Source: an uncultured Alkalilimnicola sp.
GTDB lineage: Bacteria; Pseudomonadota; Gammaproteobacteria; Nitrococcales; AK92
Length of the DNA: 64,000 nucleotides
Direction of reading: 5' to 3'
Assembly: GCA_937951875.1 (NCBI GenBank)
Contig: CALGAN010000015.1
Span: 19,330-83,329 of the forward strand
Shown here: in pieces, positions 53,046-61,772 of the stretch
Layout: each line of letters begins with the position of its first letter
Position numbering within the stretch: position 1 is the stretch's first letter
Notes under the pieces: generated by a model
Database searches by the model: none
Told to the model about the DNA's origin: nothing
Seen by the model: only the letters and a program-made list of their open reading frames with translations
Made by a program: the position numbers and the translations under genes

Positions 53046-53981
53046 TCAAACCCTAGCCCGCACCTTGTCCATGAGCGCCAATACCCGTTCGGCCAGCTCC
53101 ACCGGGTGGAACTTCGCCAGGAAATCGTTGGCGCCGACGCGCTGCACCAGATCCTGGTTGAACACGCCGCTGAGCGACGTGTGCAGCAGCACGTACAACC
53201 GCTGTAGGCGCTCGTTCTGGCGAATGTTCTTGGTCAGGGTGTAGCCGTCCATGCGCGGCATCTCGATGTCGGAAATCACCAGCAGCAGCCGCGCCAGCGG
53301 CGAATCGGGCTGCTCGGCCCAGCCCTGGAGGATTTCCAGCGCCTCCTCCCCGTCCTTGGCCATGGTCAGCTCGACGCCAATTTTCTCCAGCGTACGCTTG
53401 ATCTGGTTGCGGGCGACCACCGAGTCGTCCACCACCAGCACGTGATAGGTCGTGGCGTCGGAGCGGAACTCCAGGCTGCTCTCGTCCTTGGTGTAGGTGA
53501 TGCCGCCGGCGCGATTGAGCTCGTCGAGCACTTTCTCGACGTCGATGATCAGCACCATCTCGCGCTCCACCTTGGCGACCGCGGTCACATAGCTGGAGCC
53601 GGACGCGCCGGAGGGCGGCGGCAGCACGTCCTTCCAGTTCATGTTGACGATGCGGTCGACGCCGGCGACCAGGAAGCCCTGCACGGTGCGGTTGTACTCG
53701 GTGATGATCACCGACCCGCCTTCCGCCGGCAGCGGCATGCCGCCGATGGCGACGCTCAAATCGACGATGGAGATGGTCTTGCCGCGGATATGAGCGATGC
53801 CACGCACCGCCGGATGCGCCTTCGGCATCTTCACCAGCCGCGGCGTGTTGATGACCTCGCGCACCTTGAACACGTTGATGCCATACCGCTGCCGACCGTT
53901 GAGCCGGAACAGCAGCAGCTCCATGAGATTGCGTCCCGCCAGCTGGGTGCGCTGGTCGACGCTATGCATAATGTTGGACAT
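53046..53981 (-). CDS. cheV: Chemotaxis coupling/regulator hybrid CheV
   Basis: The 311 residues are a CheW-like domain (about 15-160: LLLFRLNGRQRYGINVFKVR, GIAHIRGKTISIVDLSVAIG) fused to a receiver domain (about 180-305: VLVVDDSVVARNQIKRTLEK, phospho-Asp in LVISDIEMPRMDGY, Lys in FLAKFHP). CheV is an adaptor whose coupling can be tuned by phosphorylation. A strong sigma-28 promoter precedes it, divergent from the flgA sigma-54 promoter. It is followed by cheR after 108 bases. Confidence 0.96.
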   Translation of the reverse strand: MSNIMHSVDQRTQLAGRNLMELLLFRLNGRQRYGINVFKVREVINTPRLVKMPKAHPAVRGIAHIRGKTISIVDLSVAIGGMPLPAEGGSVIITEYNRTVQGFLVAGVDRIVNMNWKDVLPPPSGASGSSYVTAVAKVEREMVLIIDVEKVLDELNRAGGITYTKDESSLEFRSDATTYHVLVVDDSVVARNQIKRTLEKIGVELTMAKDGEEALEILQGWAEQPDSPLARLLLVISDIEMPRMDGYTLTKNIRQNERLQRLYVLLHTSLSGVFNQDLVQRVGANDFLAKFHPVELAERVLALMDKVRARV

Positions 53982-54006
53982 GCGCCCTCCTCGTCCTCTG
54001 CCCTAA

Positions 54007-54033
54007 TAATCGGCGGTAACGCGGGAATCTTTA
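54007..54033 (-). promoter_or_regulatory. Sigma-28 promoter of cheV-cheR
   Basis: TAAA (54030-54033), 15 bases, then GCCGATTA (54007-54014), seven of eight matches to the FliA -10. The predicted start is near 53998, about 17 bases before the cheV ATG. Confidence 0.88.
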
Positions 54034-54098
54034 AAGACGTCGCGCGCCCGGCGCGCCCGCGCCCATGCCGTATCGGGCGAGCGGATTCAATCGGATAG

Positions 54099-54114
54099 TG
54101 GCACGCAACCTGCA
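54099..54114 (+). promoter_or_regulatory. Sigma-54 promoter of flgA
   Basis: TGGCACGCAACCTGCA has a perfect -24 TGGCACG and GG-N10-GC spacing. The predicted start is about 54125, giving a 28-base leader before flgA. Confidence 0.9.
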
Positions 54115-54152
54115 TGATACGCAGCGAACGATGGGCGACAGGGGCTGTCACG

Positions 54153-54875
54153 ATGCTGCCAAACGCAAGCGCGACCACCATCCGCCGCGGCCTCGCCGGC
54201 CTGACGACGCTGTTGCTGTGCGCCGGCGCCGAGGCAAGCGTCAAATTTCAGTCGCTCGACGCCGTGCGGGCGGCGGTGAGCGACTACATCCAACGCGAGT
54301 ACCGGGACCAGGGCACGATCAGCGCCATCGAGATCAGCCAGCTCGACCCGCGCCTGAACCTGCCCGCCTGCCCCCGGCCGCTGGAGGTCTTCCCGCTCAA
54401 CGGCCGACAGCGGCTGGGCAACGCCACCTTCGGCGTGCGCTGCAACGGCGAACGCCCCTGGACACTGTACGTGCCGGTGCGCATCACCCGCACCGTCACC
54501 GTGCTGGCTGCGGCGGTGCCGCTGGCGCGCGGCACCGTGCTCAAGGCGTCCGACCTCAAGCCGATACAGCAGGATGCGGGCAGTCTGCCGCACGGCTACT
54601 TCACGCGGCTCGAGGACCTAGTCGGCATGGAGCTGCGGCGGCCGCTGCAGGCCGGCGCCGTGATCACCCACGCCGCGGTCACGGCGGCGGCGGTGATCGA
54701 GCGCGGTCAGGAGGTTCTACTGGTGGCCGACAACGGCGCGGTAGCGGTGTCGATGAAGGGCGAGGCGCTGGAGAGCGGCGCTCCCGGCGAGCGCATCCAG
54801 GTGCGCAACCTGTCCTCGCGGCGTATCGTCCAGGGCGAAGTGATCGATCGGCATCGGGTGCGGGTCGCCCTGTAG
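54153..54875 (+). CDS. flgA: P-ring assembly chaperone FlgA
   Basis: The 240 residues have a signal peptide (RRGLAGLTTLLLCAGAEASV, about 11-30) and the SAF-type C-terminal domain with VPLARGTVLKASDLKPIQQD, VGMELRRPLQAGAVIT, and VAVSMKGEALESGAPGERIQ, ending VRVAL. It works in the periplasm to assemble FlgI. ATG 54153 follows AGGGG by eight bases; an in-frame earlier start at 54114 would overlap the sigma-54 promoter and is rejected. It is divergent from cheV. Confidence 0.95.
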   Translation: MLPNASATTIRRGLAGLTTLLLCAGAEASVKFQSLDAVRAAVSDYIQREYRDQGTISAIEISQLDPRLNLPACPRPLEVFPLNGRQRLGNATFGVRCNGERPWTLYVPVRITRTVTVLAAAVPLARGTVLKASDLKPIQQDAGSLPHGYFTRLEDLVGMELRRPLQAGAVITHAAVTAAAVIERGQEVLLVADNGAVAVSMKGEALESGAPGERIQVRNLSSRRIVQGEVIDRHRVRVAL

Positions 54876-54936
54876 GGACCTCCGGTCCAGCCCAGCCGGC
54901 GCACAACGAATACTGCTGATGGCTGGGCATCGATGC

Positions 54937-54963
54937 TAAAGTTTTCCCACCCGCCGCCGATAC
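54937..54963 (+). promoter_or_regulatory. Sigma-28 promoter of flgM
   Basis: TAAA (54937-54940), 15 bases, then GCCGATAC (54956-54963), seven of eight matches. The predicted start is near 54972, some 73 bases before the flgM ATG. Sigma-28 control of its own anti-sigma gives feedback. Confidence 0.9.
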
Positions 54964-55044
54964 GGTATGCGAAGGAGGCGCGGATCAGCCGGTTACGGCC
55001 GGTTCGGTCCCTATCCTGTGCGGCATCTTGTAAGGAGACGGTTA

Positions 55045-55353
55045 ATGTCCAATCCGATCGACAGCGGCCCGCGCCCAACCGGCATCGGCGTCGCCACCGC
55101 GCGCAGCGCCTCGGTGGCCTCCGCCAAGAAGGGTGAACCGCCCTCGGCAGGCAGCGAGACCAACGGCACGGTGCAGGCCGATTCCGCGGCGGCCTCCGCG
55201 CGGCTGCAGCAGGTGCGCGCGGCCATCGACAGCACGCCGGAAATCGACCAGGCCCGCGTGGACGCGATCAAGCAAGCGATCGCCGAAGGTCGCTACACGG
55301 TCGACCCGCAGCGCATCGCCGCCAAGTTCGCCGAACTCGAAGGTCTGCTGTAA
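55045..55353 (+). CDS. flgM: Anti-sigma-28 factor FlgM
   Basis: This 102-residue protein is small, Ala/Ser/Arg-rich and mostly unfolded at its N-terminus. The C-terminal helices bind FliA: ARLQQVRAAIDSTPEIDQAR, VDAIKQAIAEGRYTVDPQRI, AAKFAELEGLL. It is secreted through the completed hook to free FliA. Strong SD TAAGGAG precedes ATG 55045. flgN follows six bases later. Confidence 0.94.
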   Translation: MSNPIDSGPRPTGIGVATARSASVASAKKGEPPSAGSETNGTVQADSAAASARLQQVRAAIDSTPEIDQARVDAIKQAIAEGRYTVDPQRIAAKFAELEGLL

Positions 55354-55359
55354 CCGGCC

Positions 55360-55848
55360 ATGAGCACCGCCAACGGCCAGCCCGGGATTCAGCTGCACGA
55401 CATCGTCACCGCCATGCACGGGCATCTGGACCAGCTGCTGGAGCTGCTGCGCCAGGAAAACGAGCGGCTGGTCACTCGGCAGGTAGAGGGCCTCGATCGG
55501 CTGCTGGCCGACAAGCTCCAGCAGCTGCAGGCGTTGGAGCAATGCGGGCAGGCGCTGCAGGCCCAGCTGCGCGCGGCCGGCTGCGACGGCACGCCCCAGG
55601 CCGCCGGCGACTATATCGCCCGCCTCGGCGACCAAGCCCTGCAGACCCAGTGGCAGCAGCTGCGCGAGCGGCTGCAGCAATTGCAGGTGCTCAACCAGAG
55701 TAACGGTCTGGTGATCCAGCGCGGTCTCGACCAGCTGCAGCGGCAGCTCGCCATCCTGCGCGGCGAGGCCGTCGCCGCGACCAGCGTCTACGACCCGCGC
55801 GGCCAGACCCGGCTCGACGCAGGCAAACGCGAGATCACACGCGCATAA
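55360..55848 (+). CDS. flgN: Flagellar chaperone FlgN
   Basis: The 162 residues are all-helical, rich in Leu, Gln and Glu: LHDIVTAMHGHLDQLLELLR, NERLVTRQVEGLDRLLADK, and a C-terminal tail QTRLDAGKREITRA. FlgN escorts the junction proteins FlgK and FlgL to the export gate. Sequence conservation is low in this family, but size, helical pattern and position after flgM support it. Confidence 0.88.
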   Translation: MSTANGQPGIQLHDIVTAMHGHLDQLLELLRQENERLVTRQVEGLDRLLADKLQQLQALEQCGQALQAQLRAAGCDGTPQAAGDYIARLGDQALQTQWQQLRERLQQLQVLNQSNGLVIQRGLDQLQRQLAILRGEAVAATSVYDPRGQTRLDAGKREITRA

Positions 55849-55864
55849 CGCCTCCCCACCCCGC

Positions 55865-56575
55865 ATGCCGCACGACCGCGAAGACAACGATCGAATCAGC
55901 GGCAGCGCCAAGATCGCGACACTGCTACGCCGGCTGCAGGAAGAGCGCACCCTGCTCACCGCCTCGATCGCCGCCACTCCCGGCATGCTGTTCAATACCG
56001 TCGTGCTGGCGGTCGATACCGCCCGCGGCCAGCTGATCCTGGACGAGTTCAACGACGAGCGCAGCCGGGTGCTGGTCCAGCCCGGTACCCACCTGCACCT
56101 GGACGGCCGCTTGCAGGGCATCGACACCCACTTCCAGGTCGAGGTCGCGGACATCGGCAGCGACGGCGACGACATCCGCTTCTATCGCGCCGCCTTTCCC
56201 GAGTACATCGTCTACCGCCAGCGCCGCCGCTATTACCGGGTGCCGGTGCGGCTAACCCGCGAAACCGCCGTCAACCTCACCACCGGCGAGGAACGCACCG
56301 TGGTCGGCCGCCTCAGCGACCTGTCGGTGAGCGGCTTGGGCGGCATCGTCGTCCGCGGCGAACCGCCCAGAGTCGGCGAGCGTTATATCTGCACGCTGCA
56401 GCTGCCCGGGCAGCCGGCGCTCATGTTCCGGATCGAGATCCGCTTCGTGCAGCACGACGATGACCACCGCGCGCAACGATTCGGCGCCATGATCTACGAC
56501 ATCAGCCTGTCGGCTCAGCGCCGCCTGGAACGGGTGGTGATGGAACTGGAGCGAGAGCTGCGCCGCTCGACGTAA
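55865..56575 (+). CDS. ycgR: Cyclic di-GMP-binding flagellar brake protein (YcgR/FlgZ type)
   Basis: The 236 residues are an N-terminal YcgR domain (about 10-110: TPGMLFNTVVLAVDTARGQL, ILDEF) and a C-terminal PilZ domain. The cyclic di-GMP motif is intact: RRYYR (RxxxR, about residue 122) and DLSVSGLGG (DxSxxG, about 154). When loaded with cyclic di-GMP such proteins slow the motor. It is the last of flgM-flgN-ycgR, beginning 16 bases after flgN. Confidence 0.92.
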   Translation: MPHDREDNDRISGSAKIATLLRRLQEERTLLTASIAATPGMLFNTVVLAVDTARGQLILDEFNDERSRVLVQPGTHLHLDGRLQGIDTHFQVEVADIGSDGDDIRFYRAAFPEYIVYRQRRRYYRVPVRLTRETAVNLTTGEERTVVGRLSDLSVSGLGGIVVRGEPPRVGERYICTLQLPGQPALMFRIEIRFVQHDDDHRAQRFGAMIYDISLSAQRRLERVVMELERELRRST

Positions 56576-56621
56576 CGGCGCCGAAGGCTCGGCCGGCGAA
56601 GCGGCGAAAACGCGCCAAACG

Positions 56622-56650
56622 AAAAAAGGCCAAGTGTCACCACTTGGCCT
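56622..56650 (-). terminator. Terminator of tRNA-Ala
   Basis: AGGCCAAGTG (56641-56650 as read on minus) pairs with CACTTGGCCT across a 4-base loop and is followed on the minus strand by five further T. It lies ten bases past the tRNA-Ala CCA, and between it and the convergent ycgR gene. Confidence 0.88.
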
Positions 56651-56660
56651 CTTCGGAATT

Positions 56661-56736
<76 letters not shown>

Positions 56737-56753
56737 GCGTTGCGAGTGCGCGC

Positions 56754-56782
56754 ATTATACGAAGCCCCCTGCCCGCAAGCAA
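56754..56782 (-). promoter_or_regulatory. Sigma-70 promoter of tRNA-Ala
   Basis: A perfect TATAAT (56754-56759) is preceded at 17 bases by TTGCTT (56777-56782) and followed by the GC-rich discriminator GCGCGCAC, the same discriminator as at tRNA-Glu. Confidence 0.85.
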
Positions 56783-56822
56783 TACCTGATTTACCTACTC
56801 CCCCGCGCGCCAGGCCGTCGCC

Positions 56823-57671
56823 TCAAATGTTGGCGCCGTCCGCCGGCGCCCCCTCGGGCATGGTCGAAACACCGTCCCCGGCGAGCGCGGTCGGCACGGC
56901 AGCGTCCAAGCCATAGGCGGTCATGGACAGTGCCCCCATGGCGTAGCCGCGCAGCAGCGCGGTAGCCGGCTTGCCCGCGGCGCTCGCCAGACCCGCCAGG
57001 TAGACCAGCGGCAGGAAATGCTCGACCGTGGGCACCGCCAGGCGGTAGTCCGGATGGGCGGCCAGCCGGACGATGCCGGCCGGATCGGTCGTCATGCACG
57101 CGTATACCGCGTCGTCGAAGCGCCGGGCCCAATCGAAGCCTTCCTCGGCCATGGCGAGATCCAGCCGCCGCAGATTGTGCACCACGTTGCCGCTGCCGAG
57201 GATGAGCACGCCGCGCTCCCGCAGCGGCGCCAGCCGCGCACCCAGCTCCAGGTGGTACTCCAACGGCTCGTGGAGATTGAGCGAGAGCTGCACCACCGGA
57301 ACATCGGCCGCCGGGAAGAGATGGGCCAGCACGCTCCAAGCACCGTGGTCCAGCCCCCACTGCTCCCGGTCCAGCCCCACCCACAGCGGCTTGACCGTCT
57401 CGGCGACTTCCTCGGCCAGTTCCGGCGAGCCGGGCGCCGGATAGCGAAAGGCGTAGAGCTCGGGCGGGAAGCCGTAGAAATCGTGGATGGTGCGCGGCGC
57501 GGCCATGGCGGTGACCGCCGAAGCGCCCAGATACCAATGAGCGGACACCACCAGCACTGCCCGTGGCCGCGGCAAGGCGGCGCCGATCTCCCGCCAGGCC
57601 CGGCTGTAGCGGTTCGACTCCAGGGTATTCATGGGACTGCCGTGACCGATGAACAAAGCGGGCGTGGGCAT
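56823..57671 (-). CDS. ygiD: 4,5-DOPA dioxygenase extradiol family protein (YgiD-like)
   Basis: The 282-residue LigB-type extradiol dioxygenase family protein has metal-ligand motifs FIGHGSPMN (His near 10), VVSAHWY (His near 45) and the C-terminal VEHFLPLVY. Others are [35 protein letters not shown] and [14 protein letters not shown]. Members open catechol rings such as L-DOPA; the natural substrate here is unknown. GGAGG lies ten bases before ATG 57671. It stands alone, transcribed away from the sbcD-like gene, and is not linked to motility. Confidence 0.88.
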   Translation of the reverse strand: MPTPALFIGHGSPMNTLESNRYSRAWREIGAALPRPRAVLVVSAHWYLGASAVTAMAAPRTIHDFYGFPPELYAFRYPAPGSPELAEEVAETVKPLWVGLDREQWGLDHGAWSVLAHLFPAADVPVVQLSLNLHEPLEYHLELGARLAPLRERGVLILGSGNVVHNLRRLDLAMAEEGFDWARRFDDAVYACMTTDPAGIVRLAAHPDYRLAVPTVEHFLPLVYLAGLASAAGKPATALLRGYAMGALSMTAYGLDAAVPTALAGDGVSTMPEGAPADGANI

Positions 57672-57902
57672 GATGCAAACACCTCCGGCGCGGCACGATG
57701 GCGACATTCCCATGGTGAGCGCCTTTGCCCGCGCTGCCAAGCCGGGAACGATCGCCTCCGGGTGCCGTCTCCGCACCGACCGCGCGCGACACCGGACGTC
57801 GCTCCCGGCGCGATGGTCAACGTCCAGCGCGAGCACGACGAGCGCGATTCGTGATGCAATAGCGGCCAGTCCGTCCGGCCGACAGGTGCAAGGAATAACG
57901 CC

Positions 57903-59024
57903 ATGAGACTGCTGCACACCGCCGACTGGCAAATCGGCAAGGTCTTCGCCAACATCCCCGGCGATCCCGGCGCCGTGCTGCGCCATCAGCGCCTGCGTAC
58001 CGTCGCCGCCATCGCCGAGCTGGCGCGCGAGCGCCAAGTCGACGCGGTGCTGGTGGCCGGCGACGTGTTCGAAACCAACACCGTCGGCGACGAAACTTTG
58101 GCGCGCACCCTGGAGGCCATGCGCGGCTACCCCGGCCCCTGGGTGCTGCTGCCCGGCAACCACGACGCGGCGCTGGCCGAGAGCGTTTGGAAGCGGCTGC
58201 AACGGCACGGCCTGCCAGCCAACGTGCACCTGGCCCTGGAACCCGCGCCGCTGGTGCTGACCGACGGCCGGCTGGCGGTCCTGCCGGCCCCGCTCACCCG
58301 CCGCCACGAGAGCTACGACCTCACCGAAGCCTTCGACACCATGGAGACGCCGCCCGGCGCCATTCGCGTCGGCCTCGCGCACGGCGCGGTGGAGAACCGC
58401 CTGCCGGCCGAGGCCGAGAGCTACAACCCCATTTCCGACCGCCGCGCGGTCAGCGCCCGCCTCGACTATCTGGCGCTCGGCGATTGGCACGGCACGCTGG
58501 AAATCGCCGAGCGCACCTGGTACGCCGGCACTCCCGAGCCGGATCGCTTCCGCAACAACGACGCCGGCAACGTGCTGCTGGTGGAAATCGCCGCGCCGGG
58601 CGCACCGCCCAAGGTCGAGCGGATCGCCGTTGGCCACTTCCGCTGGCGCAGCCTGGAATTCGCCGTGAACGGCGTCGAAGATTTGACGGCGCTGGACGCG
58701 GCGCTGAGCGCCCTGGGCGAACCTTATGACCGGCTGGTGGTGGAATTGACCCTACGCGGCACCATCGGCCTGGCCGAGCGCCGCGAGCTCGACCAGCGGC
58801 TGCAGCGCTGGAGCGCCCGCTGCCACTACCTGCGGCTGGACGACAGCCGGCTGATCCCGCAGGCCAGCGACGCCGATCTCGATCAGATCAGCGCCGCCGG
58901 CTTCCTGCAGGATGCGTTGGCGCGCCTGCGCGCCATCCAGAACGACCCGACCCACCCGGACCAGGCCCTGGCGGCGCCCGCGCTGCAGCGCCTGTATACC
59001 GAATACCTGAACACCCGGAGCTGA
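57903..59024 (+). CDS. SbcD/Mre11-like metallophosphoesterase (DNA repair exonuclease)
   Basis: The 373 residues carry calcineurin-type nuclease motifs in order: [11 protein letters not shown] (the usual DxH is DWQ here), [24 protein letters not shown], and ALGDWHGT. These are the two-metal site of Mre11/SbcD. The capping C-terminal domain is shorter than in E. coli SbcD. The Gln in DWQIG recalls the YhaO-type subgroup. AAGGA precedes the ATG. The partner ATPase gene follows after seven bases, so the two form an operon and probably a complex that trims DNA ends. Confidence 0.88.
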   Translation: MRLLHTADWQIGKVFANIPGDPGAVLRHQRLRTVAAIAELARERQVDAVLVAGDVFETNTVGDETLARTLEAMRGYPGPWVLLPGNHDAALAESVWKRLQRHGLPANVHLALEPAPLVLTDGRLAVLPAPLTRRHESYDLTEAFDTMETPPGAIRVGLAHGAVENRLPAEAESYNPISDRRAVSARLDYLALGDWHGTLEIAERTWYAGTPEPDRFRNNDAGNVLLVEIAAPGAPPKVERIAVGHFRWRSLEFAVNGVEDLTALDAALSALGEPYDRLVVELTLRGTIGLAERRELDQRLQRWSARCHYLRLDDSRLIPQASDADLDQISAAGFLQDALARLRAIQNDPTHPDQALAAPALQRLYTEYLNTRS

Positions 59025-59031
59025 CTCGCCC

Positions 59032-61701
59032 ATGCAATTCAAGCGCATCAGCATCAGGAACTTCCGCCGTCTGCAGGCGCCGGTGGTGATCGAGGGGCTG
59101 TCGCCGGGCCTGAACGTGATCGCCGGCGACAACGAGGAAGGCAAGTCGACGGTGCTGCGGGCCATCCGCGCCGCGCTGTTCGACAAGCACACCCTGACCG
59201 GCCGCGGCGCCGCCGCGCTGCAGCCGTACGGCGCCCAAACCCGGCCGGAAGTGGAGCTGGAGTTCTCCCTGGGCGGCCAGGACTACCGGCTATACAAGGC
59301 CTTCTGCCAGAAACAGGACGCGGAGTTGAGCGGCGGCGGCCGGCGCTACAGCGGCCCGGCCGCCGAGGAAGCGCTGCGCGAGCTGCTCGGCTTCGAGCAG
59401 GCGGCACGCGGCGCCAGCGATCCCTCCCTGCAGGGTGTCTGGGGCCTGCTTTGGGTCGAGCAGGGCACGGCTTTCCTGCCCCTGCAGCACGGCGAGCACG
59501 CGCAGCGCACCCTGCAGGCGGCGTTGGAGTCCGAGGTCGGCGAAGTGCTCGGCGGCCAGCAAGGCCAGGCCGTCCAGGCCGGGGTGCACGCCGCCTACGC
59601 CCGCTATTTCACCCCGACCGGCAAGCCCACCGGTGCCTACCGCGAGGCGCTACAGCAAGTCGAGGAGCTCGGCCGGCAGCTGCAGGCGCTGGATACCGAG
59701 CTGAGCGCCTACGACCAACGCGTCGATCAGCTGCAGAAAACCCTGGACGAGCTGCAGCGCATCCACCAGCGCAAGGAGCTGGAGCAGCGGCTCTCGGCCT
59801 TGGAGCGGGCGCGCGCCGCCGACGCCGAGCTGCGCGGCCTGGAACAGCAGGTGCGGGCGGCCGAAACCGCCCGCCGCATCGCCCTGGCCGAACAGGCCGG
59901 CCCGCGCGAGCGCTGGACCCAGCGCGAAGCGATGCTGCGCGCCCGCGAGGAGCTGCTCGCCAAGGCCGAGACCTTGCGCCAGCAGCGCGACCGGGCACTG
60001 GCGGCCCGCCAGGAGGCCGAAGCCCGCCTCGCCGCGGCGGAGCGGCGGCGCGCCGAAGCCGAGACCGCGCTGCGCGCCGCCCGCGAGCGGCAGCGCCGGG
60101 CCGAACGGGACCAGCGCCGGCTGCAACTGACGCAAGGCATCGCCGAGCTGAGCGAGCGCATCCGCCAGGCCGAGCAGGCCGAAGCCGCCGCCCATCGAGC
60201 CGATGGCGCCGCTGCGACGCTGACGGTGGACCACGACACCCTGGCGAAGCTGCGCGAGCTGGAAAACGAGCGGGTCCGTGCCAAGGCCCAGCTCGACGCC
60301 GGCGCCACCCAAGTGCGGCTGGAGCTCGCTGTGGACGTCGAGCGCGACGGCGCGCCCCTGCCCGGCCACGGCGAGTTCTCGGCCACCGCCCGTACCGAAC
60401 TGGTGCTGGCCGGCGTCGGCCGCATCGTCATCACCCCGGGCGGCCGGGATCTGGCGGCGGCCGCGGAAACGCTGCGCAAGCTCGACGACCAACGCCAGGC
60501 GCTGCTGGAGCGGCTCGGCGCCGCCGATCTGGCCGAGGCGGAAGCGTCGCTGGCCCGCCGCCAGCAGCTGGAGCAGGAAGCCGCCGCCCAGCGCCGGCTG
60601 GCGCGGGCGCACGCCCCGGACGGACTGGACGCGCTGCGCGCCGAACTCGCCCGCCAGCAAGCCTTGCTGGGCGAGCTGAGCGAGCCGGGCGAAGCCGTTC
60701 CCGCCACGGCCGAGGACGCGATCCGCGCCCGCCAAGCCGCCGACGCCGCCCTGACCGAAGCGCAGAGCGCGGCCAATGCCGCGGCGGCGGCGATGGAAGA
60801 CGCCCGCGCGGCCCTGGAACGCGCCCGTCAAACCTTGGTCGCGGCGGAAACCGCCTGGCAGGCCAACGAGGACGAGCGCCAGCGCCTCGACGCCCGGCTG
60901 GCGCAGGCGCGCGCCGCCGAAAGCGACGACGCTTTGTACGCCGCCATGGGCAAGGCCGACCGCGCCGTCGCCGACGCCGAGCGGGCGCTGGACATCGCCC
61001 GCGCCCGGCTGGCCGCGGCCGAGCCGGAGCGGGTCGCCGCCGAGCTGGAGATGGCCGAGAACGCCCTGGCGCAGCACAAGCAGCGCGTCGAACAGCTGCA
61101 GCGGCGGGCGCGCGACCTGGAAGTGGAGCTACAGAGCCTGGGCCATCAGGGCCTGGGCGAGCGCCGCCAGGAACTGGCCGCCGAACTGGCCCGAGCCGAG
61201 GCCCAGGCCCAGCACCTGCGGCGCGAGGCGGAGTCGCTGCGGCTGCTCAAGACGGTGCTAGACGAATGCGCCCAGCGCGCCCGCGAGAACTTCTTCGCGC
61301 CGGTGCTGCGGCGGGTCGCCCAACATCTGCGCCACCTGCTGCCGGCCACCGAGCTGCTGCTCGACGATCATCTGCAGCTGATCGGCCTGCGCCGCCACGG
61401 CGTGGACGAACCGTTCGAGGAGCTGAGCATCGGTACCCGCGAGCAGCTGGCGGTGATCACCCGCCTGGCGTTCGCCGATCTGCTCAGCGAGCAGGGAAAG
61501 CCGGTGGCGCTGGTGCTGGACGACGCGCTGGTGTTCGCCGACGAGGACCGCTTCGAGCGCATGAAGCTGATCCTGCGGCTAGCCGCCCAGCGCTACCAGA
61601 TCCTGATCCTCACTTGCCGGGAGCGGGATTACCTGAGCCTTGGCGTGCCGATCATCCGCCTGGCGGAATGCCGGGCGCTACCGGCGCCGGCGGAGGCGTG
61701 A
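59032..61701 (+). CDS. SbcC/Rad50-like AAA ATPase (YhaN type)
   Basis: The 889-residue SMC-like protein has N-terminal Walker A GDNEEGKST (32-40) with the preceding ISIRNFRRLQAPVVIEGLSP, and two long coiled-coil arms (about 205-380 and 480-780) rich in Ala, Arg, Glu and Gln. The ABC signature is ELSIGTREQLAVI, with Walker B ALVLDDALVFADEDRFERM near the end. No CxxC zinc hook is seen at the apex. Instead a beta-like segment (about 415-475: RLELAVDVERDGAPLP, GVGRIVITPGGRD) sits between the arms. It pairs with the nuclease upstream. The role in DNA-end processing is inferred from the family. Confidence 0.88.
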   Translation: MQFKRISIRNFRRLQAPVVIEGLSPGLNVIAGDNEEGKSTVLRAIRAALFDKHTLTGRGAAALQPYGAQTRPEVELEFSLGGQDYRLYKAFCQKQDAELSGGGRRYSGPAAEEALRELLGFEQAARGASDPSLQGVWGLLWVEQGTAFLPLQHGEHAQRTLQAALESEVGEVLGGQQGQAVQAGVHAAYARYFTPTGKPTGAYREALQQVEELGRQLQALDTELSAYDQRVDQLQKTLDELQRIHQRKELEQRLSALERARAADAELRGLEQQVRAAETARRIALAEQAGPRERWTQREAMLRAREELLAKAETLRQQRDRALAARQEAEARLAAAERRRAEAETALRAARERQRRAERDQRRLQLTQGIAELSERIRQAEQAEAAAHRADGAAATLTVDHDTLAKLRELENERVRAKAQLDAGATQVRLELAVDVERDGAPLPGHGEFSATARTELVLAGVGRIVITPGGRDLAAAAETLRKLDDQRQALLERLGAADLAEAEASLARRQQLEQEAAAQRRLARAHAPDGLDALRAELARQQALLGELSEPGEAVPATAEDAIRARQAADAALTEAQSAANAAAAAMEDARAALERARQTLVAAETAWQANEDERQRLDARLAQARAAESDDALYAAMGKADRAVADAERALDIARARLAAAEPERVAAELEMAENALAQHKQRVEQLQRRARDLEVELQSLGHQGLGERRQELAAELARAEAQAQHLRREAESLRLLKTVLDECAQRARENFFAPVLRRVAQHLRHLLPATELLLDDHLQLIGLRRHGVDEPFEELSIGTREQLAVITRLAFADLLSEQGKPVALVLDDALVFADEDRFERMKLILRLAAQRYQILILTCRERDYLSLGVPIIRLAECRALPAPAEA

Positions 61702-61772
61702 GACCAGCCGCCGTTTCCAGATTCCGCCCAATGGGCTCGGCGGGTCGGCTGCTTCCCGGGAGGCGAGACGCC

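Noticed and set aside
57672..57902. Possible small gene in the divergent ygiD / sbcD-like gap
   Set aside because: Short frames there have no ribosome site or protein-like composition; the gap more likely holds the two promoters, none of which I could define.
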